Positions 8,244-18,743 of a stretch of DNA of 64,000 nucleotides are shown piece after piece. The stretch spans positions 62,001 to 126,000 of the forward strand of contig DATGZX010000332.1 in NCBI GenBank assembly GCA_035296965.1. The letters run 5' to 3'. Position 1 is the stretch's first letter. Each line of letters starts with the position of its first letter. The notes below the pieces were generated by a model. It was not told the DNA's origin. It was given only the letters and a program-made list of their open reading frames with translations, and made no database searches. A program made the translations under genes and the position numbers. Origin of the DNA: DATGZX01 sp035296965. Lineage in GTDB: Bacteria > Planctomycetota > Planctomycetia > Gemmatales > Gemmataceae.

Positions 8244-8993
8244 TTACCGTGGCGAATCGCCGGAAGGCGGGGGAGTGATTCCTTTTTCGGCAAGGAACGC
8301 CTTTAAGATTGCCAATTCAGCGGAAGCAGCATCCGCGCGCCGGCGTTGTTGTTCTGCACGCTGTTCTTCGGACTCTCGCCGCAATAATACAAGTTGACCA
8401 TCGGGGTCGTAAAAGCGCGGCCAGGTATTCTTTAGGCCCATGTGCTCACCTTCCCAAAGCCCCAGCCAAAGTCCCAGTTGTTCACTCCACAGCCAGCCCT
8501 TGTCGTTCGGATTGATTGCCACATACGCAAGCGTACCGTTCAGACGCCAGCCCTCAAGTATGCGAGTGGCAGGGTCATAAATGAAATACTCCGGCGTGCG
8601 AAACGTTTGCTCATAGATCGTCTTTTTCGTCGTCCTGTCCGCCAGAGCTGTTGTGGGGGAAAGCAGTTCCATGAGGACGTCGGGATACTTTCCGCCTTCG
8701 TCCCAGGAAGCCCAATACTTCCGCTCGCGCGCACCGTCGACGCCCTTCACGAACATGAAATCCGGGCCCTTGTAGTCCTGTTTTTTTGACTCATCCCAAC
8801 TGTAGTAAACAAAAAGATTGCCGCCGACGAAGTAATCCGTTCGGCCGTGGAACCAGCAGTGCACGAGATCGATGAGTAAAGCGATAGCTGCAAGATGCCA
8901 AGGCGATTCCAAGGGTTCACCATCCGTTTCCGGCAGGTTAGGGGGTGGGAATTTCACGTCTGGAGCCTCAACCCACATTTGCACCATTGGCAT
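8244..8993 (-). CDS. Uma2 family (DUF820) putative endonuclease
   Basis: 249 residues, ATG at 8991-8993. The DUF820/Uma2 signature is present: YKGPDFMFVKG followed by PDVLMELLSPTTA and a downstream Lys/Tyr (KKTIYEQ), matching the PD-(D/E)xK-like core proposed for this family, then EYFIYDP. The C-terminal about 45 residues form a charged helical tail (ESEEQRAEQQRRRADAASAE), common in these proteins. Uma2 genes are expanded in cyanobacteria and planctomycetes; the biological role is not settled. It lies 37 bp upstream of the oxidoreductase start on the same strand. Confidence 0.8.
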   Translation of the reverse strand: MPMVQMWVEAPDVKFPPPNLPETDGEPLESPWHLAAIALLIDLVHCWFHGRTDYFVGGNLFVYYSWDESKKQDYKGPDFMFVKGVDGARERKYWASWDEGGKYPDVLMELLSPTTALADRTTKKTIYEQTFRTPEYFIYDPATRILEGWRLNGTLAYVAINPNDKGWLWSEQLGLWLGLWEGEHMGLKNTWPRFYDPDGQLVLLRRESEEQRAEQQRRRADAASAELAILKAFLAEKGITPPPSGDSPR

Positions 8994-9268
8994 GGCTGTT
9001 CCTCATGAGCAAGCGCGGACCACATCCACCATTCAGTTTCTCAAATGCTCTCTCGCAGTCAAGCACTGGCGGGGTATGCGCGCGTCCGCACAACCGCACA
9101 TAAGATTTATTATCAGACGCTGGCGAAGCAGCAGTCCAGAGCTAGCAACTTTGGGCAACGTCCGATAATATCCGTTATGTTTAATTGCGGGTACGGTGGA
9201 AGTGCCCGTGGCGTAAGCGTTTGTGCTTACTCTGCTGTTAACGATGCTGATGACTCGGCGAAATGCAT

Positions 9269-10258
<990 letters not shown>

Positions 10259-10468
10259 CACCACATCCGTTTGTCGACAGATCCTTGAACGAGTCCCCGC
10301 CCTTGGCTGGGTTTCCTTCTCTGCTGCGAGGCGCGCGTCCGCAGAACGGGTTCGATCAGCGAAGAAGGGCATCCCCTGCCGGGAACAGGATAAACAAGTG
10401 GGGCCGAAACTTCCAGAGCGCATGGCCCTGAGAGAAAATCTGCCTTGCCTTGACACTTGCGAGGTGCA

Positions 10469-11689
10469 TCAAGCCGGCGTACTCTTTTGCGCGACCGGCC
10501 CTTTGTCCGCTTTGAAAACCCGGATGCCACGAAGCTGCATCAAAACCTCGTGGAAGTCCTTGGGCCGATCCTGCTTCTTCTTGGCCAGCATGCGCAATAC
10601 CAGAGCGGCACATTCGTCGGTGACATCGGGATTATATGTTTGCGGCGAGATGGGCTTCTCGAGGATGTGCTTGTTCAACAAATCGGTCGGGCTCGCAGCG
10701 CGAAACGGAGGCCGGCCCGTGATCACCTCGTACATGCTCGCTCCGAAGCTGTAAATGTCGGCTCGGGCGTCCAGGCTCTGCCCGCGAATTTGCTCGGGAG
10801 ACATGTAGCTGCGCGTTCCTGCTGACCTGCCTTTACGGCGGCGGAACATGCCGCCCTTGGAGATCGGTTGCGCCAGGGCGAAGTCGATGAGGCGGACTTC
10901 CCCGGCGCTATTGACCATGATGTTGTCGGGCTTCACGTCGCGGTGCACCCAACCGCTGGCGTGCATATACGCCAGTGCCGTCGCTGCTTGCTTGAAAATG
11001 TCGTGGGCCTTTTCCCTGATGAAGTCCCATTTCTTGTGCATGACGCGCAGCTTCAAATTGCCCGCGGGAAAGAATTCCATGATGAAATGCGGGTTGTGCT
11101 TGTCCTTCACAAGCTTGACGATCTTGATGATGTTCGGGTGCGCGAGCATGGTTCCCACCTCTGCTTCGTGAATGAGCATGCGCTGGTGTTCGGGGTCTTG
11201 CAGCTTTTCCGGAAGGAGGAGCTTCATGGCGAAGTGCCGGTTGCTTGCGGTCTCCACGACTTCCCAGACCTGACTTGTTTGCCCGGTCATCATGAGATTC
11301 TGCAACCGGTAGCCGCCGATAACGTCGGAGGCAACGATCGGCGCGCCCTTCTCCTTGCCCTGCTGGTTTTTATAGACGACCAGAATGATGATCGCTAAAA
11401 CGATGCCGCCTCCGATGAAATAAGCTGTGGTTTCGCCCAGCCCAAAGGTCCAATCGAACGGCCTGCTGGTGCGTCTCGGCGGCTTACGTACGGGCGACTT
11501 CTCGCTTGGCTTGCCGGAATCTGCATCACCACCTTGCGTGAAGAACGCGAGCGGGAAGGCCACGCCCCGAGGGCCGGACGCGGACGCATGCACCGCCGGC
11601 CAGGCCAAGCAACCGAGTGCCAGAAAGGCCAGGAGGACAAACGATGGGCATTTCAGCTGGTGCGACGTGAATAGTTTGAAGGTCTTCAT
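10469..11689 (-). CDS. Membrane-anchored Ser/Thr protein kinase with DFA in place of DFG
   Basis: 406 residues from ATG at 11689. An in-frame GTG at 11788 overlapping the upstream stop is possible, but the ATG gives a clean signal segment (MKTFKLFTSH then a hydrophobic stretch). About 50 periplasmic residues follow, then a transmembrane helix (about 88-106) and a cytoplasmic kinase domain from about residue 125. Catalytic elements are present: ATP Lys in FAMKLLL, HRDVKPDN (about 249) and an APE-like MSPEQ. The magnesium-binding DFG reads DFA (about 269-271), and the glycine-rich loop is weak. Eukaryotic-type kinases are abundant in planctomycetes; the target is unknown. Confidence 0.85.
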   Translation of the reverse strand: MKTFKLFTSHQLKCPSFVLLAFLALGCLAWPAVHASASGPRGVAFPLAFFTQGGDADSGKPSEKSPVRKPPRRTSRPFDWTFGLGETTAYFIGGGIVLAIIILVVYKNQQGKEKGAPIVASDVIGGYRLQNLMMTGQTSQVWEVVETASNRHFAMKLLLPEKLQDPEHQRMLIHEAEVGTMLAHPNIIKIVKLVKDKHNPHFIMEFFPAGNLKLRVMHKKWDFIREKAHDIFKQAATALAYMHASGWVHRDVKPDNIMVNSAGEVRLIDFALAQPISKGGMFRRRKGRSAGTRSYMSPEQIRGQSLDARADIYSFGASMYEVITGRPPFRAASPTDLLNKHILEKPISPQTYNPDVTDECAALVLRMLAKKKQDRPKDFHEVLMQLRGIRVFKADKGPVAQKSTPA

Positions 11690-11784
11690 GTCGTTGTCAA
11701 TTTGTGGGGGGAATACGGAATTCTCGAGTTGAACCTTCTGCATAACGCGCGAGGGGCGCAGGACTGGCAGCACATCATTGTCTC

Positions 11785-12717
11785 TCACCAGTACTCCTCG
11801 AAATGCATGTTACCTTTCATCTTAATCTGGGGCTGATCCACGTGGAAGCCGCGACGCTCAAGAATCTCGATCACGCCCAGCGGCTGAGGGTAAATGCGTG
11901 CTCCGGTCGCGCGGTCCTTAGTCGGCACGCCGATCATTTTCGGGTTGCCGCACAAATAGACGTGCGTGTGCTCTGGATCGAGTTTCTGGCCCAAGCGTTC
12001 TTCCATCTGTCCGCTGAGGATCAAGTCCTGGATGTAGACCTTGTTGTTGGCGGTCGCAGCTTCGCGCGTCGTCAGACTGAGGTACGTGTAGCGCGGGTAG
12101 CGGCGCATCAACTCTTCGTGGATGCGGAGGTAGCCGAGGTCCCGACGATATCGGACGCAGCAGGCGGAGAGGATGCGTCCGGTGTGGCCACGCCTTAGCA
12201 ATTCCCAGAGCATGTAATTGTGCGGCGCTTCCCCCGTCCCGGTGGCGAGGAAAAGCACCGTATCGCCAGGTTGAACTGGGTCCAGGGTGTAGTTGCCGGT
12301 GATCTTTTCGATCATGGCCAGGCGGTCCCCCTCCTTCAGTAGGAAGAGGCGGGGCGTTAGAGCCGGGGGATTCTTCTTGTCGGACTCGCGTACCAGGACG
12401 ATGTAGAATTCCAGCCAGTCGGTCTGCTCGATTTTCTCCAGTTGTCCCGCATCGTCCAGCACGGAGCAACTGATGGAGTAGGCGCGGCGAATGATCTTGA
12501 TCTCTTCTCCAGGTTCGAGGTTTTCCTCCTGGCAACCTGGGTAGCGTGGCTCCCAGTAACCTAATCCGAGCGTCGAGTACTGGCCGGGCTTGTGAGGCGG
12601 GCGCGGAAAATCGGGCCGAACGCGAATGATGAGTAAATCCGAGTGCCCGCGGCGCAGCGAAACAACTGATGCGTTGTAAAGCTTGCGCCGCAACTCCGCG
12701 ATTTCTTCCGGGCCCAT
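11785..12717 (-). CDS. fpr: Ferredoxin--NADP(+) reductase
   Basis: 310 residues from ATG at 12717; the longer ORF begins at a TTG. The FNR pattern is clear: RPPHKPGQYSTLGLG and RRAYSISCS for FAD, ATGTGEAPHNYMLWEL for NADP, YLCGNPKMIGVP, and the C-terminal HFEEYW, whose terminal aromatic stacks on the flavin in this family. It moves electrons between ferredoxin or flavodoxin and NADP(H) in the cytoplasm. A 2-oxoacid:ferredoxin oxidoreductase is encoded at 60792-64000, so a ferredoxin economy is consistent with the window. It is the first gene of a minus-strand run containing the kinase and accA. Confidence 0.9.
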   Translation of the reverse strand: MGPEEIAELRRKLYNASVVSLRRGHSDLLIIRVRPDFPRPPHKPGQYSTLGLGYWEPRYPGCQEENLEPGEEIKIIRRAYSISCSVLDDAGQLEKIEQTDWLEFYIVLVRESDKKNPPALTPRLFLLKEGDRLAMIEKITGNYTLDPVQPGDTVLFLATGTGEAPHNYMLWELLRRGHTGRILSACCVRYRRDLGYLRIHEELMRRYPRYTYLSLTTREAATANNKVYIQDLILSGQMEERLGQKLDPEHTHVYLCGNPKMIGVPTKDRATGARIYPQPLGVIEILERRGFHVDQPQIKMKGNMHFEEYW

Positions 12718-12863
12718 GTCTGGTGCACTCTCGAGGAACGGAAAAGCATCAGCCCGCCCTGCCCGCGTCAGCCTGAACAATTATACGTTACCTTATCCAG
12801 AGTGCTGCCCGAAGGCGCGGGGTCGTCCTGCCAGCGCCCCACATCGCGCGCGGCCGAGGCCAG

Positions 12864-12925
12864 CGGCAGGTAATAATCTCCCCTCTCCCCGGAGTACCGG
12901 GGCGAGGGGAGAACACTTGCTGCCG
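12864..12925. repeat. CCCTCTCC/GGAGTACCGGGG palindromic element (copy 2)
   Basis: CGGCAG...CTCCCCTC around CCCCGGAGTACCGGGG with the inverse ...GAGGGGAG...CTGCCG. It is almost identical to the copy at 59028-59088, including the GTAATAAT stretch on the left. It lies in the 291-bp space between the ferredoxin reductase start and the end of the TIM-barrel gene; no gene is seen in that space. Confidence 0.75.
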
Positions 12926-13008
12926 TTCGCGCGGAGGTAATATGGCAGGAAGGACCGTTTGTCGAATCCCTTCCTACGGTAACCTGTCAATTCAGCTTGG
13001 GCGGCCCA

Positions 13009-13890
13009 CTAGCTCAGATTTTTGACGGCATCCTTGAAGACATCCACGCAGGCTTTCATATCGGACGAAGGATCTTCCGGGTGCGCTTCGTACTCAATGC
13101 TGATGTAGCCCGCGAATTTGACGTCCTTCAAGGCCTTGAGCACGGCAGGTACATCCAGCACGCCCTTGCCGTAGACGACGTCCGTCTTCCTCTTGTTATC
13201 GTGATCCTTCAGGTGGATGCCGAAATTGCGCGCTCCCATCACGCGGATCTGGGCCGCGGGGTCGAGCTTTTTGCCGAGCTGCTCGGAGCGGATCAGGTGG
13301 CCGGTGTCCAGACAGGAACCGATCAAAGGGTTATGATCCTTCACGGCATCCATGATCACTTCGGCCGAGTACCAGCGATGAAGCCTGCCTCCACCCGACG
13401 GGCCGTGCGGGTGAATCCCAATCGAAATCTTGTATTCGTCCACCAGCTTGTCGAGGCTATCGAAGCTGTCCGGGTCCGGGTCCGCACTGAAGGTGCGCAG
13501 ACCTAACGCCTTGCCAAACTCAAAGACCTTCTTGTTTTCGTCGTGATTTTTGCCGAAACGCTGGACACCGTAGGCGACCGGCTTGATGGCGTAGTTGCCG
13601 CAGAGCTTGAGCAAGGCTTCGATCTGTGCCGGCGTGCTTTTGAGAGGCGCGTGTTTTTGATAGAACTCGACGTAATGAAGGCCGAGATCCTGCGTGCGCT
13701 TCAAGGCGGGTTCCGTGTCGAATTCGCGAAATGAATAACTCTGCACGCCCAGGATGAAACCCCCGAAGGGATCGTCCTTCTTTTCATCTGCCTGTAACAT
13801 GTTGGGCAATCCTGCCAATCCCAAGCTCGTCACGGCACCAGCCTGAAGAAAACGGCGCCGCGTGATGTGGTTGCTTTGCAAATTATCCAT
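13009..13890 (-). CDS. Tat-exported sugar phosphate isomerase/epimerase-like TIM barrel
   Basis: 293 residues, ATG at 13890. The N-terminus carries a twin-arginine signal (TRRRFLQAGAVTSLGLAGL). The AP-endonuclease-2/xylose-isomerase-like barrel follows, with GVQSYSFREFD at the first strand, LHYVEFY, SIGIHPHGP, GSCLDTGH and YISIEYEAHPE near the C-terminus; the acidic and His residues are the probable metal site. Family members isomerise or epimerise sugars using divalent metal. Exported versions are very common in planctomycetes and presumably act on environmental polysaccharide breakdown products (inference). Substrate unknown. Confidence 0.8.
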   Translation of the reverse strand: MDNLQSNHITRRRFLQAGAVTSLGLAGLPNMLQADEKKDDPFGGFILGVQSYSFREFDTEPALKRTQDLGLHYVEFYQKHAPLKSTPAQIEALLKLCGNYAIKPVAYGVQRFGKNHDENKKVFEFGKALGLRTFSADPDPDSFDSLDKLVDEYKISIGIHPHGPSGGGRLHRWYSAEVIMDAVKDHNPLIGSCLDTGHLIRSEQLGKKLDPAAQIRVMGARNFGIHLKDHDNKRKTDVVYGKGVLDVPAVLKALKDVKFAGYISIEYEAHPEDPSSDMKACVDVFKDAVKNLS

Positions 13891-14059
13891 GGGTGCGGGC
13901 CTCCGCGGTAAATGGAAAGTCGATTCATTTGTCGTGATACCTGCGTATCATGCCGCAAGCAGGGTGTCAAGGTGCCAGCCCCGCGTTCATCCTCTGTTGC
14001 TTTTTAGGCAAGCGACCGGCGCTTGCCAGAAAACCGCGCGTCCCCCTGCTCTGCGGCCA

Positions 14060-14098
14060 AACAAAAAACCCTCGTGGGAGACGCGCGCCCACGAGGGT
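14060..14098 (-). terminator. Rho-independent terminator of the VIT/vWA gene
   Basis: On the minus strand a perfect 10-bp stem CCCTCGTGGG/CCCACGAGGG (14069-14078 with 14088-14097, 9-nt loop) is followed directly by TTTTTTG. It lies 30 bp past the stop at 14128. Confidence 0.9.
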
Positions 14099-14127
14099 AC
14101 AAAGAAATCAGGTTCGTGTCCCAGACC

Positions 14128-16602
14128 TTATTGTTTCAGGACAAACAAGCGGTCGATTTCAGCGTCGCTGAGTTTCTCTTTGCCGTCGTTCGTGTCGATC
14201 ACCAGGGCGCTGTGGTTGGGAGTGACCCACACGAGCTGGTTGCCGAGCTTGAAGACTTCCTTGAGCTGCGGCTGGCGTTCCAGCAGGCGGAAATAGGCCG
14301 GGCTCATGGCCTTGACAATCACGGCCGGCATCTTGGCATCGAAGTCTTCATCGATCCAGAGACCGCCATATTCGATGCAATTCCGGCCCGCGACATTTTG
14401 CTGCGCTGTCTGCGTCAGCCGAGTCTGGTTGCGCAGGTTGTTCGCATCGATGGAGAGATCGACGCCGAGTTTGCCGGTTTGCACCGCCTCCTGACGGCGT
14501 TGGGCAAACGCAATTTTGGCCTGAGCATAGGCCGCCTTCTTCTCGCCGGCTTCATTCAAGGCATCCACAAAACGATCTTCTCTTCCAGTTGAGGCGCCTG
14601 ACGCAGGCCGCGACTTGGCCATGTCGCTTTTCAAATGATTGAGGCGCTCGCTCTCCAGCTTGTCGCGATTTGCGGCCAGATCGCCCGGCTGGCCTTGCGC
14701 TGCTTTCGCAATCGAGAGAACGCTTGGTGTCGACCCGGCTGGTCCGGGGAGACCCGCAATGCCGCCTCCGATTCCACCGATGCCGCCGCCAAATGCAGTG
14801 GTTGGACGCACATTCCCTCCGATCAGTTGCCCCCTAATGGGGCTCGCCCCAAAGCGGCCGGCAACCGGGATCGGAGCATCCGGCACAATCAAGTAGCTCG
14901 TATAGGGAGTGGCAATCCCATATTTCTTGGCCAAGGCTACCGTTTCTTCGACCAGCTCTTTTTTCTCGCCGTTGGCCCGGATTTGATCCAGGAGATAACC
15001 CACCTTGCGCCGCGCCCACAGTTGTTCCACGAAACCTTTGTCCTCCGCTGTTTTGTCGGCGAAGTTAACCTCGTAGACCACTTCCTTATGCTCCATGCCA
15101 ACGGTGCCCGACAACGTCACGGCGGCATGACCGTGGCCGGAGTAGCGGCCGAGCACTACAACCTGGCCGCCCCGAAACAAGTCCGGCAGCTGCGCCGGAT
15201 AGACTTCGTCCAGACGCACGTCGTTGCCGGTCGACAGCTTCACGTTGGCGAGCACCGGATGGCTGATCTTGCCGTAGAGGCTGCTCACCTTGGCTTCGAT
15301 ATCCTCGGCAGGCCGCACGTAGGTGCTCACGGCCCGCGTCTCCTCGGCAAGCTGATCGAGCAGTGTCGCGTTCACATCGTCGCCGACGCCAAAGGTAAAG
15401 ATGCGCGTGTTGGCGGTGTTCCGGCCGGTCACGTTTCTGAGGATGCGCTCGGGATTCGTCTCACCAATCGTCGGCTGACCGTCGGTAAAAAAGACGATCG
15501 TAAATGTTCGGCTCGCGTCGCTCGAGCGCATTTCCAGGGCGGCGGCCAGCGCATCGTTGATCGCGGTGCCGCCCGTGGCCTCTAGATTATCCACCCACTT
15601 CCGCGCCTGTTCGACCAGCTCCGTGTCGCCCTCCACGAGTGCATCCTTGTACTTGTTGATTGTCGTGGCGAAGTTCATGAGCGCAAAGCGGTCCTTGGGG
15701 CCCAGATTGCTCAGGCAGTATTTCAAGGCGCGCTTGGCCTGATCGATCTTTGGGCCACGCATGCTTCCCGACGTGTCGAGCACCAGGACCATGTCGCGAG
15801 CAATCGTCTGATCCTTCGGCAGCTCCATACGTGGGGAAATCAGCAAGAGGACGTAGCCTTTTTCACGGCTAGTGGGTCGATGGATCAACGTCGTGCAGCC
15901 GATGTCCTTGTCGCCCGTTGCATAGAAAAACTGGAAATCCTTGTCGAGCAGCCCTTGATTGCGTTCGAACGTGAGCGTCACCTCGTGGTCGTTGGCCCGA
16001 TTCAAGGTGATGGCATGCGTGGGACTGTAGACATTCTGGATCGAGTGCTGGGACTTGATGGTCGCCTGAATGGAGAAGTCTTCGAGTGTGCTGGTGGCCT
16101 TGCCGTCTGTTTTCAACGGGTACACGTATTCGACGACGCCCGCATCCTGGGCCGCCACGGACGTGTAGCTCAGGGCTATCTTTTGATCGACCTTGGGCAA
16201 GATCGGAAATACGCGCATGCGCAGCAGGTTGTTGCCCATGTACTCGAGCAGGCCGGGGTCCAGTGTGCGGCGGACGATATCCTCGTAGACCTGCCGGGCC
16301 TTGGCGGCCTCGACCAGCTCGCCTTTCACCTCTTTACCGTTCACCCACATCGTGAACTTGTTGACGCTGGCGCCTTTGGGAACGGGAAAGATGTACGTTG
16401 CCTCAAGCTGCCGGTTGGTGTGGTTGCGGAAGGTCTGTTCGATCTTGGTGACGGCCACCTGGTCCTCCATCGCGATGGACACGCGATGATTGACCATGGC
16501 AAGAGGAGGAAGGCTTTTATCCTCCGGGATCAAGAGGCCGTTAGCGTTGGCGGAACTCGCCCACGTTAGAAGCAGCGCCAGCACAGGCAAAGAGCGAGGC
16601 AT
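14128..16602 (-). CDS. Exported VIT and von Willebrand factor A domain protein
   Basis: 824 residues, ATG at 16602, signal peptide about residues 1-20 (MPRSLPVLALLLTWASS). A VIT (vault/inter-alpha-trypsin) domain spans about 25-155 (QTFRNHTNRQLEATYIFPVP). A vWA domain follows with a complete MIDAS: DTSGSM, the Thr in ATGGTA, and FTDGQPTIGE. A Gly-rich linker (about residues 630-650, GGGIGGIGGG) leads to a charged helical C-terminal region. VIT/vWA proteins are metal-dependent adhesion or scaffolding modules in the envelope; the binding partner is not evident. A strong terminator follows, and the next upstream gene encodes the anti-sigma-like protein, 132 bp away. Confidence 0.85.
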   Translation of the reverse strand: MPRSLPVLALLLTWASSANANGLLIPEDKSLPPLAMVNHRVSIAMEDQVAVTKIEQTFRNHTNRQLEATYIFPVPKGASVNKFTMWVNGKEVKGELVEAAKARQVYEDIVRRTLDPGLLEYMGNNLLRMRVFPILPKVDQKIALSYTSVAAQDAGVVEYVYPLKTDGKATSTLEDFSIQATIKSQHSIQNVYSPTHAITLNRANDHEVTLTFERNQGLLDKDFQFFYATGDKDIGCTTLIHRPTSREKGYVLLLISPRMELPKDQTIARDMVLVLDTSGSMRGPKIDQAKRALKYCLSNLGPKDRFALMNFATTINKYKDALVEGDTELVEQARKWVDNLEATGGTAINDALAAALEMRSSDASRTFTIVFFTDGQPTIGETNPERILRNVTGRNTANTRIFTFGVGDDVNATLLDQLAEETRAVSTYVRPAEDIEAKVSSLYGKISHPVLANVKLSTGNDVRLDEVYPAQLPDLFRGGQVVVLGRYSGHGHAAVTLSGTVGMEHKEVVYEVNFADKTAEDKGFVEQLWARRKVGYLLDQIRANGEKKELVEETVALAKKYGIATPYTSYLIVPDAPIPVAGRFGASPIRGQLIGGNVRPTTAFGGGIGGIGGGIAGLPGPAGSTPSVLSIAKAAQGQPGDLAANRDKLESERLNHLKSDMAKSRPASGASTGREDRFVDALNEAGEKKAAYAQAKIAFAQRRQEAVQTGKLGVDLSIDANNLRNQTRLTQTAQQNVAGRNCIEYGGLWIDEDFDAKMPAVIVKAMSPAYFRLLERQPQLKEVFKLGNQLVWVTPNHSALVIDTNDGKEKLSDAEIDRLFVLKQ

Positions 16603-16734
16603 CGGTTTCCCCTTTCCTCAAAAGGCAATATCTCCCCATCAGTATAGACGAGGGTCCTTCTGTTTGGATTGTGCGTGCCGGCCTGCGACCGGCGAGAAAA
16701 GGATAGGGACTGGGCAAGCGCTCGCGGCTGCGGC

Positions 16735-18102
16735 TCAGTTCTTGATGCTCCGAAGGATCAGCAGCATCTGCACGGTCCCTGTGCGGCGCTCTTTCCAGTT
16801 CTCCAGGAACAGCTTGACATCCGTCGAGGTGGATCTCGAATGGCCTGTGTTGTAATCGACAGCGATTGCCGATTGCGAAGGCTGCTTGGGTCCCGCCTGG
16901 CCGGGCGGAGGTCGCGGCGGGCTCCCCTGCCCTTTCAGCGTATCGATGACCCGATCAGCGGTCCCTTCGGAGAGCGGCTTATGGATGTCGATTTCGGTCG
17001 GCGCCTTTGGCTTCGGCTTTAACTCCGTCGGATCCTGGCCCAGCAGTTTGATCAGGCGCTGATGGTCTTCAGGAGTCATGACATTCAGAACGAGGCGCTC
17101 GAATTGGCCGGAGTCACGCCGTTTGCTTTCGGCCTTGCGATCCTCGTTCCGCAAATCGCCAAGGATGGCCAGAAGCTCTCTTGGACTCAAGCTATCCACG
17201 TAGAGCGCGTAATCGGTCTTCAGACGCAGGTTTATATGGGCCTGTGCGCCTGGATCAACGATCAAGCGAATTCCTTGTGCTTTGAAGGCGGCTTGCAGCC
17301 GCTCCATGCCGACGGCTGTCTCCTTGCAAGTCAGGTCAAGGCGCCGAGCCTCCCCCTTGCGCAGCTCGTCTTCAATTTCTTGGCGTCTCTTTTCCAAATC
17401 GAGATCCCTGACCAACCTATTGAGCGTGAGATGCACGGCAGGACTTCTGAAGTCGACCGGCGGTCTCGCCGGGAACCCGAGACTGTTTTCTTTGCTTACG
17501 CCGCTATTTTCGTCTTTCTGGGGGGCGCCGAGCAATTCGGGCAGGGGTGCGGGTTTTTCCTCCGCGATTACTCGAGGAGACTTGGAATGCTGCAACAGCT
17601 CCGGTTGAACGGACGCGCCCAAACCGGCCTGCTCCGACAGGCCGCCGCGCTTCGTCTCCAGAGTGGGTGGCAATTCAGGATCGTCCAGCTCTGGTGTGTC
17701 CGTACTCGCGATCAAGTCGCCTGTTTGCACCGCGAGCTGAGAAGGCGGCTCCTTCAGGCCCATGGCGACGAAATAGACACCTGCGCCGAGGACAAACAAG
17801 ACCGCAGCTGCAGCTGCCAAACCAAGCACAACAGGCACGCGCGCTTTCGGGGCAACAGATTTGGAAGCGGTAGGGTTAGTCTTCTGGCCGTCGAGGATTC
17901 GCAGCACCTGGGCCGAGACGTCACAACCCAGGACGGGGCGAGGCAGCTGGCGCAGACAATCGGCATCGCTCTGCAGACGGCGGAGCAGGTCGCGAGCCTC
18001 GGACGATCGGCGCACGAGGCGCAATACCACTTTGCGCTGGTCGTCGTTCAGCTCACCATCGACGTAAGCCGTCAGCATTCTGGAGAGGCGATCGGGAAGC
18101 AT
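16735..18102 (-). CDS. Probable anti-sigma factor, single-pass membrane protein
   Basis: 455 residues, ATG at 18102. The N-terminal about 60 residues look like an anti-sigma domain (LTAYVDGELNDDQRKVVLRL), but the zinc-coordinating HxxxCxxC of ZAS-type factors is absent. A transmembrane helix lies near residues 88-115 (VVLGLAAAAAVLFVLGAGVYFVAM). The remaining about 340 extracytoplasmic residues are charged and Pro-rich with a conserved-looking domain (about 220-370) that I do not recognise. It lies 77 bp downstream of an ECF sigma gene on the same strand, the standard sigma/anti-sigma arrangement, so it probably holds that sigma at the membrane until an envelope signal arrives. Confidence 0.7.
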   Translation of the reverse strand: MLPDRLSRMLTAYVDGELNDDQRKVVLRLVRRSSEARDLLRRLQSDADCLRQLPRPVLGCDVSAQVLRILDGQKTNPTASKSVAPKARVPVVLGLAAAAAVLFVLGAGVYFVAMGLKEPPSQLAVQTGDLIASTDTPELDDPELPPTLETKRGGLSEQAGLGASVQPELLQHSKSPRVIAEEKPAPLPELLGAPQKDENSGVSKENSLGFPARPPVDFRSPAVHLTLNRLVRDLDLEKRRQEIEDELRKGEARRLDLTCKETAVGMERLQAAFKAQGIRLIVDPGAQAHINLRLKTDYALYVDSLSPRELLAILGDLRNEDRKAESKRRDSGQFERLVLNVMTPEDHQRLIKLLGQDPTELKPKPKAPTEIDIHKPLSEGTADRVIDTLKGQGSPPRPPPGQAGPKQPSQSAIAVDYNTGHSRSTSTDVKLFLENWKERRTGTVQMLLILRSIKN

Positions 18103-18179
18103 GGTTTTTCCTCGATACGGCGTCGATAGCCCGCGTTCTCTGCTCCGTCGGGGTCAGGTTCTCTGGTCGAACCCGCGGC

Positions 18180-18743
18180 CTATTCTTCGTCCTGTTGCAG
18201 TAGTTCTCGTAATTCCAGCCGTGCACGGTGCAGTCGGCTGCGGACGGTACCAATCGGCACTTGTAAAACCTCCGCCATGGTCTCGTACTTCTGGCCCTCC
18301 ATGTCTTTGAGGATCAGCACAGTACGATGCTCGACAGACAGGCGCTGCAAAGCCCCCTGGATGCGACGCTCCTGCTCCGCTTTCTCCAAGGCATGCTCCG
18401 GGCGACTGAATTCGGACGAGTCCAGTGGCTCCGAATCTCCGGTTCCCGGCCGGTTCGACCTGATAGCGAGCACCACGCGCCGTTTCCGCTTGAAACTGAT
18501 AGCGGTATTGACGGCGATGCGATACAGCCAAGTGAAGAACTGCGAATCGCCCTTGAAGCTGTTCAAAGACTGGTATGCATTGAGGAAGGCGTCCTGGATA
18601 ACATCCTGGGCGTCTTCCGAGTTATCGACCAGCCGGTAAACAGTGTTATAAAGTCGATCCTGGTATCGGCGAACCAGTTCTCCAAAGGCTGCCGTTCGCC
18701 CCTGCAAACATTCAGCGATAAGCCGATGATCATCGGGGTTCAC
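18180..18743 (-). CDS. ECF-type RNA polymerase sigma factor
   Basis: 187 residues from a GTG at 18743 preceded by AGAAGG on the minus strand. Region 2 is clear (FGELVRRYQDRLYNTVYRLV, then DAQDVIQDAFLNAY and FFTWLYRIAVNTA), as is region 4 (LSVEHRTVLILKDMEG, then GTVRSRLHRARLELRELL). It directs RNA polymerase to an alternative promoter set and is probably controlled by the membrane anti-sigma encoded next. The 373-bp space upstream (18744-19116) is shared with a divergent gene and should hold its promoter. Confidence 0.93.
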   Translation of the reverse strand: MNPDDHRLIAECLQGRTAAFGELVRRYQDRLYNTVYRLVDNSEDAQDVIQDAFLNAYQSLNSFKGDSQFFTWLYRIAVNTAISFKRKRRVVLAIRSNRPGTGDSEPLDSSEFSRPEHALEKAEQERRIQGALQRLSVEHRTVLILKDMEGQKYETMAEVLQVPIGTVRSRLHRARLELRELLQQDEE

